A model generated the notes under the pieces. That model searched no databases, was not told the DNA's origin, and saw nothing but the letters and a program-made list of their open reading frames with translations. Shown piece by piece: positions 1 to 11,755 of a stretch of DNA of 64,000 nt. The number at the start of each line of letters is the position of its first letter. The stretch's first letter is position 1. The translations under genes were made by a program, and so were the position numbers. The stretch spans positions 47,573,693 to 47,637,692 of the forward strand of contig OX439045.1 in the NCBI GenBank assembly GCA_949317995.1. Reading direction: 5' to 3'. The DNA is from Acholoe squamosa. Lineage: Eukaryota > Annelida > Polychaeta > Phyllodocida > Polynoidae.

Positions 1-605
1 GGGTATTTAGGGTGGTACCACCTATAGTAGTCTGTGCTGACCCTGGTGTACTGCACACTCGTACCCAGCGCCCCTCGATCCACACTCATAATGAATCCCT
101 CATATTGGGGCCCTTGAGGCTTAATGGGGAGGGGGTCGCAATGTCACATGACAATTTTAAGAAATGCCTATGTCTCACGTCACTAAGCAAAAAGTTTACC
201 CATGTCACTAGTGTCACCAACGTAGCTATAATTCAAATACCCCGGTAGGCCTCATAGGGTTTATTATAAGGGTACAGTATACATGGTAAACATTCATTTA
301 GATCCTGGACCTACCCGATGAAATCATACATAAAAAGTTCATAATAAAAAAATGAAAGAAACCTTTTGTCATTTGAACAAGAAAGGTAGTGAAGCTTTCT
401 GAGGACAGCTGAGACCTTCTTTAGGCCCTAATTTTTGTGTCACTAAGCCCCATATGTCACATATCGAATTTAAGAAATTGCCATGTCACCATGCCGAATT
501 TATTGGTCTAGGGCCATCATATCAGGCTCTGTTGTTGGAGTGTGTGACTGAGTGTGGCTCACACTGTCTGCACTTAGACTGAACACCCATCTTTGTTCCG
601 TCCCT
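1..605. other. No gene recognised
   Basis: No coding segment with recognisable similarity and no paired repeat ends were found here. Short open frames exist but lack conserved motifs or splice partners. Confidence 0.5.
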
Positions 606-902
606 AGGGAGTGATCATGGTTTAACAACGGGGGGGGGGGGGGGGCTGGTGGGTTTGTGGGCAGGCCTTGCAAAAATAAAATTCGGCCCCCCTGTCGAGG
701 GTAGAAATTTTTTTTTGACCCCCCATAAGGGGCGAAAATCGCGTGCAAACTTGCCCTTTTAACCCATAGTAACGTGCGGGGTTTTCCACTGAGAATAGGT
801 GAAATTATTTTGACCACCCACCTGAGGGATTGAAAAAATTCTGACCCCCCCTTCAAACCTACCAGCCTCCCCCCCCCGTTGTTAAAAAAATGATCACTCC
901 CT
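606..902. repeat. MITE-like element, GGGAGTGATCA ends
   Basis: The stretch begins with GGGAGTGATCA and ends with its complement TGATCACTCCC. Internally it has G-rich and C-rich halves that pair imperfectly. A second complete copy lies at 29319-29785, and partial copies lie near 9003-9160, 11690-12123 and 32965-33015. It has no coding capacity. The flanking CTA/TTA suggests a TA- or TTA-type target duplication. Confidence 0.7.
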
Positions 903-1000
903 TACACTACAGTGAAGGTAGGCATGGCAGTACTCCCCAGCTGGTGTGACAATCGCTCTGCCAGCTGAGGTGGCCATTTCTGCCCGACCTTGTCTATCTA

Positions 1001-1291
1001 CCGTAATCTCCCGCGTATAAGGCGCATCTTATATGGGGGGTTTTAGTTCTCCCTGGATCCACAAGGGGGACACCAAGACCTTTCTTTTGATATGTGCCCC
1101 TGCCATGTAACCCAACCAGCAGCATATGGGGTCCGGAGGGGTCCAGGGGGTCCAAGAAACACACAGCTTTTTAAATTTTGAAAATTCATTCAGTAGAAAA
1201 GAAGTTATGAATTCTTCATTTTTCTGGCCAAATCCTAAAACTCTAGGTGCGCCTTATAGGCGGGGTGCGCCTTATACGCTGGAGATTACGG
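1001..1291. repeat. MITE, CCGTAATCTCCCGCGTATAAG ends, TA duplication
   Basis: Inverted ends (left CCGTAATCTCCCGCGTATAA, right the near-complement ending GGAGATTACGG) are flanked on both sides by TA. A closely similar copy is at 50733-51017 and a divergent one at 36116-36348. No ORF is present. TA duplications and short inverted ends fit a non-autonomous Tc1/mariner/pogo-type element, but the superfamily is an inference. Confidence 0.8.
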
Positions 1292-1605
1292 TAGGTATGG
1301 TCAACTTTGCCCCCACCCTGGAGGAGAACCTACAGAGATATTTGAATAATTCCAAATGCTATGACTGCCTACAGCACCTCTAGTTTTAGCATCAGGCCAT
1401 ACTTTTAGTAAAAACAAATCGTCAAGGATCGATATATATATCATGGTTTCAAAGTGGGGTTATGATGAAAATTGACAAAAATTAGTGATACTCCCTAACC
1501 ACTATACAACCCTTTCATTAGCTATGATACAAGAGATGGCGCTAGTGGCGACCATGCCACTTTGCTACTCCTACAGGGGCATGGCTGTAATAGGCCCACA
1601 CATTT

Positions 1606-1721
1606 TTGATGGTCTTCCTTATGTTTTGACGCAACATTTTCTTTAAATTTTGATAGTGAGTATGACCCTTGCCAGACATTTTGCTCACTTATTTAATTTA
1701 GTGATAACATCCTGCACATAC
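1606..1721 (+). pseudogene. LINE-A reverse transcriptase fragment (upstream part)
   Basis: Reading from the GAT at 1608, the frame gives a decayed 'DGLPY' motif, one stop at 1644, and then an LFNLVITS segment that stops at TAC 1719-1721. This is the usual stretch just before the PxEWKxAxVxPLxKxG motif of LINE reverse transcriptases. That motif resumes in frame at 5761 once the fold-back element 1722-5760 is removed. The fragment is non-functional because of the stop codon and the insertions. Confidence 0.7.
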
Positions 1722-4700
1722 TAGGCCGGGGGCTGATAGGGCCCACCATGCACCCCCCCCACATCCAAACGCGACGGGTATTTTTCCGATCCTTAGGGTC
1801 CCCTGAACAAGATTCAAGATGTTAACATTGATTATCTTGGGATGCACTACCGGTTTTGGCTCATTATCCATGTGTGGGTTCAGACAACTTTTGGGTCAAA
1901 TTTGGTACCATGTTATTCAAGGGGTATGCTCAATACCCAAGCTCTAAGACTATCTTATCTTGTCTGGATCCTGACGCTATTGGTCTTGTTGGAAAGAAGA
2001 CACAATAAGCTTTTCATTAAGCCCTAATACATGTTTTTAAGTTCAGATTTGAGTGTACCAGACAGTCGGGAAGATGGAAGATTGAAATTACAAAGTTCCT
2101 TTTTTTTAATGAAAATCTTAAATGCGCTCCAGATACATGTATAAAACTTGCCCTTATCCCCATCTAAGCTCAATATCTAATATGATTTATGTAGGCCGAA
2201 CCTCTGTGAGTAATATGAGACATTTTGCAGAAATCCTTGATGACTATGACACATGTAATTGCCTTGGAAGCAAAGACACTACCTTGAGCCAATACGATGC
2301 TGTTCCATTTCAATAATCCCCCCCTTTATGTAAATGGATGTTTTTCCATGCTAAATCTTTATCAATTCTCCTGATTCTTACGCTAAAAAGAGTGCTGATT
2401 AAGAATATGCATGTTTTTACTTCATAAAATTCAATGGCAAGGCGTGTATGGCTGAAATTCAAAATGGCCGACAATAGATTCAGATGTCACTTTGAATTAC
2501 ATAAATGTGCAGTCTAGAAAGTATCTTGTGGGTCCTACCCCCTATAAATCAGCTTAGCAGAATACAGTGCTGCTTTTGTTTTGTTGCTAAGTGATGTGGT
2601 TACCTAGCAACAGCAGCTTTACATAGCAACCAAGCCTGAAAATATGCTTGAATGCTCATATCTGCATGGTTTCCTTTTAGCAACATACTCCCTTGATGTA
2701 AACTTGCATATAGCTCTGCTGTGACTTTCATCATAGACTAGGAATATAGATGATAAAAGGTTGCTAGGTTGTGTGGTGGCCTAGCAATAGCAGTTTCGCA
2801 TAGCAACAATGTCTAGATTCATACCTGTAGGCATATACTATGGCTTGTGCATAGTCTCCCCTCAAGGACATAGTTCACTGATTTCAAATTGCATATAGCT
2901 CCCTTGTGCACATCACATAGTATGAACATAGGTAGAAATGATTGCTATGTCATGTGGTTGCCTAGCAACTGCAGCTTTACATAGAACCTCATGTCCAAAT
3001 CTATTCAGATAGTCACAGATAAGTGTATGGTCTCGCTTCAAGAACTTGTATATATAGCTCCCCTGTCCAAATCTCAGAATAGAAGTACATATAACACATT
3101 GGGTCATGTGCTTGATGTGAATCTACCTTTTAAAATCATCTAATTGACAGAGACCATATGATGAGATAATGATAAAATGATAAAATATTTGCCACATCCA
3201 CACCCTGTGTTATTTTGTATATACATATCCATGCATATGTATCTCCATGATTACACAGGTTTGTAATTCCCAACAACTGTCCCCTGCTCCCTCCCTCCAA
3301 TATCAAATTCCTGTATCCACTGTCATATCATCAAAATTTACCATTGCTGGTACTGATAACACACATTTAGAATACAGAATATTAGCTCTCAGCCTCATAA
3401 TGTACTGCATGCCTAATTGATTATCTCAAAAGCCTTGGGCAGCCTACTTGTCTGAAAGTAGGTGCAAGGTGGAATTTGCATTGACCTTAGGCAGTGCTGG
3501 TTTAATTCATATATTGAGAAAATGAAAGAGAAGGATTGGAATACAATTGTACAATTCTCAGGATATTCTCTCATCTGTTACCTCTTCAGAGCATCAGGCC
3601 CAGTGTTATCCATCCTTACATATCTCTGAACATTACATTCTGGTTCAACTTCTCTCATAGCAGTGTGATCCCAGCAGCTGGTGATTATGCTGCAAGACAC
3701 TTCTGAGAAGGCATGTTGATCTGTTGCAGTTCATTATCCCCAACACATTTGGTGTAGTGTATTACTAGTTGACCCTGATAATACTACTGAAGGCCACTGG
3801 CACACAGACCTTGAGTATCTTCTACCATTCCACATCACTCACAGTGGACATGGTGGTGGATTGGTCTAGCTTATAGAAGAGGGAAGTGTCATCTATATTG
3901 TACAAATTGCTCCTATCATATCTAGAAAGCACCTGAAGCTACTGTTGTGATTCTGTCACCATCACTATAATCTGCAGTCTCTCTCTATTCAGGATCTGGG
4001 GGAAAATAAACCCCCCCCCCATCTCTACCTTGAGCTGTCATGAAGTGAAACATTCCATCTTGGGAGTATGAATGCATGGGATAAATAAATGAATAACAAC
4101 AACCCTTACATCATCCAAACACACATTTACTACCTTGTTCTATTATGTTATTGTGGCCAACAATTTCACACAACTAGACTGATTTTCTGGGATGGATCTA
4201 ATCTCTTAACCAAGCCAGACTCTTACTGATCACTTCAGAATCATAATACTGTAGGTTTATCTGTCATTTGAGGTCTGTTCAATGATCCTAGCACTCATCA
4301 TCCCCAGCACGGGTAAGTAAGCCTGTAGTTCCTATCCAGATCTCTATTCTATTTGAGCAATGCTCTAGCATAATCATGAGTATGCCCTTTACTATCAAGG
4401 TTCCCTTTCCCAACCTACACTACTATTAAGAACTGTATGTTGCAATACATCCCTGAGGCGAGTCCATACACTTATCTGTGACTATCTGCATAGATTTAAA
4501 CATGGTGTTCTATGTAAAGCTGCAGTTGCTAGGCAACCACATGACATAGCAATCATTACTACCTATGTTCATACTATGTACTGTGCACAAGGGAGCTATA
4601 TGCAATTTAAAATCAGTGAACTATGTCCTTGAGGGGAGACTATGCACAAGCCATAGTATATGCCTACAGGTATGAATCTAGACATTGTTGCTATGCAAAG

Positions 4701-5760
4701 ATGCTATTGCTAGGCCACCACACAACCTAGCAACCTTTTATCACCTATATTCTTAGTCTATGATGGAAGTCACAGAAGAGTTATATCAGGGGAGTATGTT
4801 GCTGAAAGGAAACCATGCAGATATGAGCATTCAAGCATATTTTCAGGCTTGGTTGCTATGCAAAGCTGCTGTTGCTAGGCAGTCACATCACTTAGCAACA
4901 AAACAAAAGCAGCACTGTATTCTACTAAGCTGATTTATAGGGGATAGGACCCACAAGATACTTTCCAGACTGCACATTAATGTAATTCAAAGTGACATCT
5001 GAATCTATTGTCAGCCATTTTGAATTTCAGCCATACACTGCCTCGCCATTAAATTTTATGAAGTAGAAACATGCATATTCTTAATCAGCACTCTTTTTAG
5101 CATAAGAATCAGGAGAATTGATAAAGATTTAGCATGGAAAAACATCCATTTACATAAAGAGGGAGATTATTGAAATGGAACAGCATTGTATTGGCTCAAG
5201 GTAGTGTCTTTGCATCCAAGGCAGTAACGTGTGTCATAGTCATCAAGGATTTCTGGAGAATATCTTATATTACTCAGAGAGGTTTGGCCTACATAAATCA
5301 TATTAGATATTGTGCTTAGATGGGGATAAGGGCAAGTTTTATACATGTATCTGGAGCGCATTTAAGATTTTCAGTAAAAAAAAGGAACTTTGTAATTTCA
5401 ATCTTCCATCTTCCCGACTGTCTATTACACTCAAATCTGAACTTAAAAACATGTATTAGGGCTTAATGAAAAGCTTATTATGTCTTCTTTCCAACAAGAC
5501 CAATAGAGTCAGGATCCAGATAAGGTAAGGTGGTCTTAGAGCTTGGGGATTGAGCATACCCCTTGAATAACATGGTACCAAAATTGACCCAAAAGTGGTC
5601 TGAACCCGCACATGGATAATGAGCCAAAACCGGTAGTGCATCCCAAGATAATCAATGTTAACATCTTGAATCTTGTTCAGGGGACCCTAAGGATCGAAAA
5701 AATACCGGTCATGTTGGGATGTGGGGGGGTGCATGGTGGGCCCTATCAGCCCCCGGCCTA
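1722..5760. mobile_element. 4.0-kb fold-back element (TAGGCCGGGGGCTGATA ends)
   Basis: The element starts TAGGCCGGGGGCTGATA and ends with the exact complement. It has long inverted arms of about 1.3 kb each (roughly 1722-3035 and 4466-5760) around a spacer of about 1.4 kb with no recognisable protein. The flanking TAC at 1719-1721 and 5761-5763 is a 3-bp target duplication, and excising the element restores a LINE reading frame. The arms contain several GTTGCTAGG/CCTAGCAAC mini-palindromes. A second, smaller copy is at 25618-27276 with its own 3-bp duplication (ATA). Long inverted arms without transposase suggest a non-autonomous DNA transposon; the mobilising enzyme is unknown. Confidence 0.85.
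3036..4465. other. Spacer of the fold-back element, no gene
   Basis: This unique sequence sits between the two inverted arms. I see no ORF above about 60 codons with recognisable motifs and no transposase signature. Confidence 0.6.
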
Positions 5761-6350
5761 TACCCAAATGAATGGAAAGTTGCAACAGTCAAACCCTTGC
5801 CAAAAGGGGGTGACGCTAGTGACGTTAATAATCTTCGCCCGATCTCCATATTGCCCTTGCCTACCAAGCTAATGGAAAAAATCATTCATAAACAATTAAC
5901 CCGCCACCTTCATGATCTAAACATACTAACGAATTCACAAGATGGCTTTAGAAGTTACAGATCTACACTTGATAGCCTCACAAAATTCACTAATAGTGTT
6001 TATAGAGAGGCGAATAACAAGTATTCAACCACAGCGGTCTTCTTTGATTTCAGGAAAGCTTTTGATACCATAAATCACTCCATTCTGTTTAAAAAATTAA
6101 CAAAACTAGGTCTAACACTGTCCAGTACTAATCTTATCAAAAGTTACTTGGCTAATAGATTACAAAGGACAGCTGCCAATAATACCCTATCCAAACCTCA
6201 TCAAATAACCTGTGGCGTCCCCCAAGGCTCAGTTTTGGGTCCGTTACTTTTTATTACTTATATCAATGACCTCCATAAGTCTTTATTAAACATGCAATGT
6301 CAACATTATGCTGATGATACAGTCCTCTTTAGGCCATGTTATTATAATTA
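5761..6350 (+). pseudogene. LINE-A reverse transcriptase, central part
   Basis: The open frame encodes the fingers and palm of a non-LTR retrotransposon reverse transcriptase. It shows YPNEWKVATVKPLPKGG, a NNLRPISILP segment, FFDFRKAFDTINH, CGVPQGSVLGPLLF and the catalytic YADD (about 6309-6320). The YADD motif and motif order suit the CR1/L2/Jockey group; the exact clade is uncertain. The frame is cut after the YADD by a 368-bp insertion at 6351-6718. No endonuclease domain is seen upstream, so the copy is 5'-truncated or too decayed to follow. Confidence 0.85.
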
Positions 6351-6718
6351 CTTGGATTACAGATTTTCTTGGCCCAGAATCTCAGCAGCCAGAGGCAAAA
6401 AAATAAAAATAAAAATCCCAAATGACACCTGAGAATTCCCAGCGGCCAGAGGCAAAAAAATAAAAATAAAAATGGCATGAAATGTGACATATTTGCTATC
6501 AAATGTCACATTTTGACAATCAGATGTCAAATATTGACAAGTACACTGGAGGAAAAGGGGCAAAATGTTAGTAGTTTGCTGGTGAACATGGACTTTTTTT
6601 TCTACTTTTCCAGAATTTTCTTTAAAAATCCCAGTGGCCAGAGCCAAAAAAATAAAAAATAAAATTTTATTTTTTTCCCATTTTGCTAAAAATCCCAGCG
6701 GCGGATCCGTAATCCAAG
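6351..6718. mobile_element. 368-bp MITE in the RT frame, 12-bp target duplication
   Basis: The insert begins CTTGGATTAC and ends GTAATCCAAG, a perfect 10-bp inverted repeat. It is flanked by an exact 12-bp direct repeat TTATTATAATTA at 6339-6350 and 6719-6730. Inside it is made of degenerate direct repeats ('CCAGMGGCCAGAGGCAAAAA' plus AAATAAAAAT) and has no coding content. It interrupts the LINE-A reverse transcriptase, so it is younger than that copy. Confidence 0.85.
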
Positions 6719-6730
6719 TTATTATAATTA

Positions 6731-7520
6731 AATGGCCTTATTAAACAAAACAACACAACACCTAACTTAGCCATTACCATAAATACTGACCTGGAAAATG
6801 TCAACAACTGGTGTAACAAAAATAGGCTGAGTTTAAACACAAAAAAAAACAAAAATAATGCATTTTGGTACTAAAGCCATACTGAACCACTCACAAAAAC
6901 CACAATTATATATTAACAACTCTCCTTTAGCTCTCACTCACACATATAGATATCAAGGAGTTACCCTAGATGCTCAAATAAACTTCAAAATCCATACCAA
7001 ATTACTCTTAAGGAATATAAACCATAAGATATATATGTTAGGAAAGCACAGTATTCTCTTCCTGAAGAAGCTGCTTTGAAAGTATTTAAATGACGTTTGT
7101 ATGCTACTGCCAGTAATAGACTATGCTGATATCTTCTACTGTGTCACCAACAAGACTTTGCTAGACTATATTCAGACTGCTGCAGATAGAGGACTAAAAT
7201 GTGTTTATAGAAGCAGAGACCCAATCACAGTGCTCAGGGAAAGAGGAAATGTGGACACCCTAAATAATAGGCGTGCTATTCACCTAAGAGCCTCCTCCTT
7301 TATTCTAAGTTTAGACGAAACCCAAATAGATACTAGGGAGATTAGAACCAGATCACATGATGGTAAATTATTAAAGGTAGTACAGCCCAAAGACCTCATA
7401 TACAGAAAAAGTTTAGAATATAGGCTGGCCACTCTCTGGAACTCCTTAGATGTTAAGCAAAGAAATATCAACGATAAACAAACCTTCCAGAGATGGAACA
7501 AAAAGCAAATTGTCCCTTAA
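6731..7520 (+). pseudogene. LINE-A reverse transcriptase, thumb and C-terminal part
   Basis: After the MITE the coding sequence resumes with a TINTDLENVNNWCNKNRLSLN segment, the conserved region after the YADD. There is a frameshift in the A-rich run near 6840-6852, and then an HFGTKA...YRYQGVTLD segment typical of LINE thumb domains. A TGA at 7077 and a following frame change precede the C-terminal part (7101-7520), which ends in a conserved ATLWNSL motif. It is clearly dead. Confidence 0.8.
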
Positions 7521-8022
7521 TTCCCTTCTCTGGACTTTCCTCCCCCTTCCCCCCCCCAACTCTTCTCTCCACAAGGTAACTTTATCAACAACTCATTTGC
7601 TGCTCGAATTACAATGGCAAATAACATCATGCCCCGACCAATAACATCAGGTCATGACCAATACCACCAGGTCAATACTTGGACCATCAACATCTGGTCC
7701 TATAGGCTAATAACATCAGGCCGAAACTGTTCTGTAAACACTTATATCTTAATCAGGTTTCTTATCTGAATGCTGCAAATTTATGAAGACTATATGCCAT
7801 AACCACAACTTCTATAGTGGTTGCTACAATATTATATGGTAGCTTTGTGTATACCTGAATTAATGAATTACTACACTATGTTACCCTTAAGGTATTTGAT
7901 GTCATTTTCTGTTCATTTTATATTGATTGATATAAAAATGATACTGTATGAATGTAAGACAGGACCTGGTCCTAATCTCATTCAGTCTAAATAAACGAAT
8001 CTTAATTAATCAATCAATCACT
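7521..8022 (+). repeat. LINE-A 3' untranslated region with AATC tail
   Basis: The stretch follows the last LINE-A stop codon. It contains an AATAAA-like signal near 7990 and ends in a short AATC microsatellite (about 8003-8022), the kind of simple-repeat tail seen in CR1/L2-like elements rather than poly(A). Confidence 0.55.
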
Positions 8023-9002
8023 ATTTTTCTGTGTGCAGCTATGATTTCTAAGACACAGGGTCCTATTCTATATTGCAAAGTTGCATTTCCCTGAGGCGTT
8101 TCTATGTACTAAGGGTAAATCTATGGAGCCCTGGGAGTTGATACTGGACATGCCCATGTAAGCAGCGGGGCTACTGGAGCGCCACCTAGTGTATCGACCT
8201 GGTAAAACAGATGTATATAGGTGACTGAAAGTTGTTATTTTTCTATATAAATCTGTGTAATGTTCATTGATTTGTACATGGCAGTGTTTGTGGGAAAGTG
8301 AGCTTTAGCACAAGGTTGGACCAGAAATTTTGGCTGTGTCCACTTCCCTGGTCTTAAAAGTTATGAAAACATCACAGCATCTTGAAAATGAATCAGTGAT
8401 GTGATAGTACAATCATTTTCTTACAAATAAAACCTAGCAGCATTAAAATCCATTGATAATTCAATGATTTATGACCATTCATATTGATGATGTCAAGTGT
8501 GCTTTTTCATCATTCTTTGTGGAAACACTCTCAGACAGCCCCCACACAATCTCCTCCTGTACAAAAACTATTGACAATAGCATGATAAATCCAACTGATA
8601 CATGGAGAGAAAATGTTAGGCTTCTTTATGACTGGTAACAGATAGCTGTAAGATGAATTTTTCATTTTCTTGGATTCTCACCAGGACCCCCTCCTTGGGC
8701 AGATTCAGGGCCATTCTCAGTCAAAAGCCTGTTCCTGGCAGCATTATAAATTGATGGATTTGGCTATCAAACGCATATCAAATCCTAATAAAAGCACATT
8801 ACTCACACTTCTAGCATCCTATGAGTATGACCTATACTAGTCTGGTATTGATAAATTTTGTTTGGGGAATTTTTTTTACTTTTTTTTAACTCCCTAGCTG
8901 CCATGCCTAGTGAAGGGACGGAACACTAACAGGCCTACAGTGTATATCTGTACCATACTTGTCTGGTCTCGTGTGTGATTCTGTCAAGAATCTGTGAAGT
9001 TC
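8023..9002. other. No gene recognised
   Basis: AT-rich sequence without convincing coding, RNA or paired-repeat structure. It ends at a partial copy of the GGGAGTGGTCATT repeat (9003-9160). Confidence 0.5.
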
Positions 9003-9160
9003 AATACTTAAGGGAGTGGTCATTATTTATCAACAGGGGGCAGGTGGTGGGTTTCCGCGCGGATGAGCGAAATTTTTTTATGCCCCCCCCTCGACGACAG
9101 TCAAAATGTTTTGCGCCCCCCCCCCAAACCAGAGGCATGGAGAATTTTCGCACCCCTCTT
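9003..9160. repeat. Partial GGGAGTGGTCATT repeat
   Basis: One end (GGGAGTGGTCATTATTTATC) and the C-rich body of the repeat family also seen at 606-902, 11690-12123 and 29319-29785 are present. The opposite inverted end is missing. Confidence 0.5.
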
Positions 9161-9171
9161 TGAGCTATAGT

Positions 9172-10489
9172 TAGGCACTTACCTACCCCCAGTGCATGCT
9201 TCTGCAGCAGTGGAGCTGTGAAACTGTGATAAAGCTGAAACTGGGGAGTGCTAAACTCTCCTTTCTTTGCAAGTTCATTGTGTAGCTATTTATTGGAGGA
9301 TCTTAACAAACATGGGCTCATTTTAAAGGGATTGATTAGGGGTTTAATAAGCATCTGTTTGAGAAATAATTGATTCAGATAAACATCCCATTCTCCCCAA
9401 GTGAAGTTACCCCATAAATTTGAAAGTATTTTTTGGTATAAAGGCCAAATCTCACATAAAAGAGAATAGTTCCCACACTTTCTACAGAAAAAAAATGGTT
9501 TAGAAACTGTCTAGGGTTTTTCATTTCATAGGGGAACAGGATGTTTGCCAGACCCCACAAAAATTTTAGCGTGCTATTTGCTATCACCCTTCCACCAGCT
9601 TCTCCATGTTAGGTCCTTGTCTGTTTGCTAGAATCCAATCCTATGTATATCATTTATATAGCAATGGATAGAGCTGATAAAAATAAGTGGATTTCCTTTT
9701 TTAGGGGTGTGAAATCCCAAAACCTATTTCCTCTGAAGTGTAATATACGGCTTGCTAGCTAATGTTTCAATGTTGGATAAAAGTGATCTAAATGTTCTTT
9801 GGGCAGAATATAACACACTCTGTTGTACAAGTATGTTTGGAACTACCATTGGGATGCCCACATTTTTCAATCTGGAATGGTATTAGCAGAAATTCTAAGT
9901 CAGACCCCCCCCTACAAATGGTAAATTCTTTTCTCAGTGGATTTGCATAGATCTCAAGAATGGTCTTTCTGAGCATCAAAAACGCGGATTTCCGCGTTTC
10001 CGCGGAAATTTCACACCCCTGTTTTTAAATGAAGTCTTTACATCAATTTAAAGGGAAATTCTGACTGACTAAAGATCTCATATCAACTCCATAATTTTGC
10101 GCCAATTCTGTGAGATCGCTAAATCGCAGATGATATTAGGTCAAGATAAAATCCCTTTAAATTGTTAAACTTTGATATAATACACTGATTTTCAACCTTT
10201 TATGGGGAACTCTTCCTTACATGAAAAGAAAATAGTCCAAAATAATGATTTAAGAGATGTAGCCACTCCTGTATCAGATATGCTTGATCACAAATCTGGG
10301 CCCTATTTAAACTCCTAACAGTGGCAGAATTTTGGGTTCAATTTGGGGTCTTTGATCATTCATAACTTCCCTTATACTTGGCATAAAGACTCCATTTAAA
10401 GAGCAAATCCATTTCTTTTGATGAGATCTATCCATTGATTAAAAGATAAAATGCATGGGACAAAGTCTTGAAAACTAGGTAAGTGCCTA
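9172..10489. mobile_element. TAGGCACTTACCTA element, copy A, 7-bp target duplication
   Basis: The ends TAGGCACTTACCTA and TAGGTAAGTGCCTA are perfect complements. The 7-bp direct repeat CTATAGT flanks it at 9165-9171 and 10490-10496. A second copy at 51227-52220 has the same ends and its own 7-bp duplication (AATGAAT). The two copies share landmarks such as GTGATAAAGCTGAAACTGG near each left end. No transposase frame is visible. Copy A is longer mainly because of a nested 318-bp MITE. Confidence 0.85.
9703..10020. mobile_element. 318-bp MITE nested in copy A (AGGGGTGTGAAAT ends)
   Basis: The ends AGGGGTGTGAAAT and ATTTCACACCCCT form the inverted repeat, set in T-runs. The corresponding place in copy B (near 51755, 'GCTTTTTAGATGAAG') has no insert, so copy B is an empty site. 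No coding content is seen. Confidence 0.75.
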
Positions 10490-10509
10490 CTATAGTACTG
10501 GGCCAATAG

Positions 10510-10830
10510 AACTCATGTTACAGTTTACCGTCCACCGCCCGCATGCATTTAAAGGGCCGCATGAGAAAATTTCATTATTCATTATCTAAAAAAAATTGTA
10601 GAATTTCTCAAAAATGTATTTGGACATGGTAGGAATGAGCAAAGGAGGGCATATTTGGTATCAAATTAAAGCTTACAGTGCCAGGAATGTCAATAACATG
10701 GTGGCATATACAACCTGGAGATTTCCAGGCAGTGCTACCTATATAATGAATAATGAATAATGAAAAAATGCCTCATCAATTTTCAAAATGGCTCGGACGG
10801 TAAACTGTAACCTGAGTTCCCATGGTAGGC
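10510..10830. repeat. MITE-like element, ACAGTTTACCGTCC ends
   Basis: The left end (GAACTCATGTTACAGTTTAC) and right end (complement of GAACTCAGGTTACAGTTTAC) pair with one mismatch, followed by CGTCC. Repeated ATTATTCATTAT-type strings flank the middle. No ORF and no clear target duplication were found. Confidence 0.65.
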
Positions 10831-11755
10831 ACTTTGACATTGGCTGAGTGGAGGGTGAGAAAAGCTGGCAGGCTGGTTTGACACTTTTTGTCAGGTGTGA
10901 GTGCAGCCAGTGTTTGTGGCCTTGCCGATTTCATTGATATAGGGCATTATTAGTTTATTTTCATTGGGTTTAGATAGTAATTCTGAAAGTGTAGATATAA
11001 AACTACCCACGAGACAAATTTGGGAAGAAAAATAACAATTATTAACCATTTTACACGAAATTGAATGTGAAGGTAATATTGAAGCCTTGAAAAACACATT
11101 AACCTCTAGAGACACCAAAAAACTAACACCAGACACAGGTTTAGGACATAAAAATCTACCAACATATGAAGTTTCATGTTATTAGGACTTTGCCCAATGC
11201 TACTTTTGAGAGGACCAAAATATGAAACAAAAAAGAAGAAATGGCCGTGCATATTTCCGTCATGTTACGATTTTTTATGAGCATTTTAAACCTATTTAGA
11301 ATATACTTAGAAAATATTTAAGAATACCAATGAAAAGCCAAGATTTCAAATATGTAGGAAATCTAAATTTTGTAGAAATGGCATTTTGAGAATGTTTAAT
11401 TACAGTCACTTACAAATTGTAAAAAAACACACAACAGTTCTCTGCACAGGTGGCCACTGGCAGTAGTCACTGCAAGGCTGCACTCACATCACAAAAACTA
11501 ACACCTGTTTCTACCATTTCTATAGTGCTACTTGCCTTAATATTTTGGACATCATTTGCCCAATATCTTTGGTTCTAGACAAGATAAGAGCCTAATTCAA
11601 AAAGAATTTGAAATTTCTCAATGGGCTCTAGCGAATGTGATCACAGAGATCTTTCAGTATTCAGTTTTAATTTTTTGTTAAAGTGCCATGGTCAAAATTT
11701 TGTTAGCCCCCCCCTTCAGGAGGGGTCTCAAATTTTTATGCCCCCCTGCAACCCG

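Noticed and set aside
5167..5641. Matching 61- and 64-codon ORFs in both arms of the fold-back element
   Set aside because: They appear twice only because the arms are inverted copies; there is no domain, and changes between the copies do not look like codon conservation.
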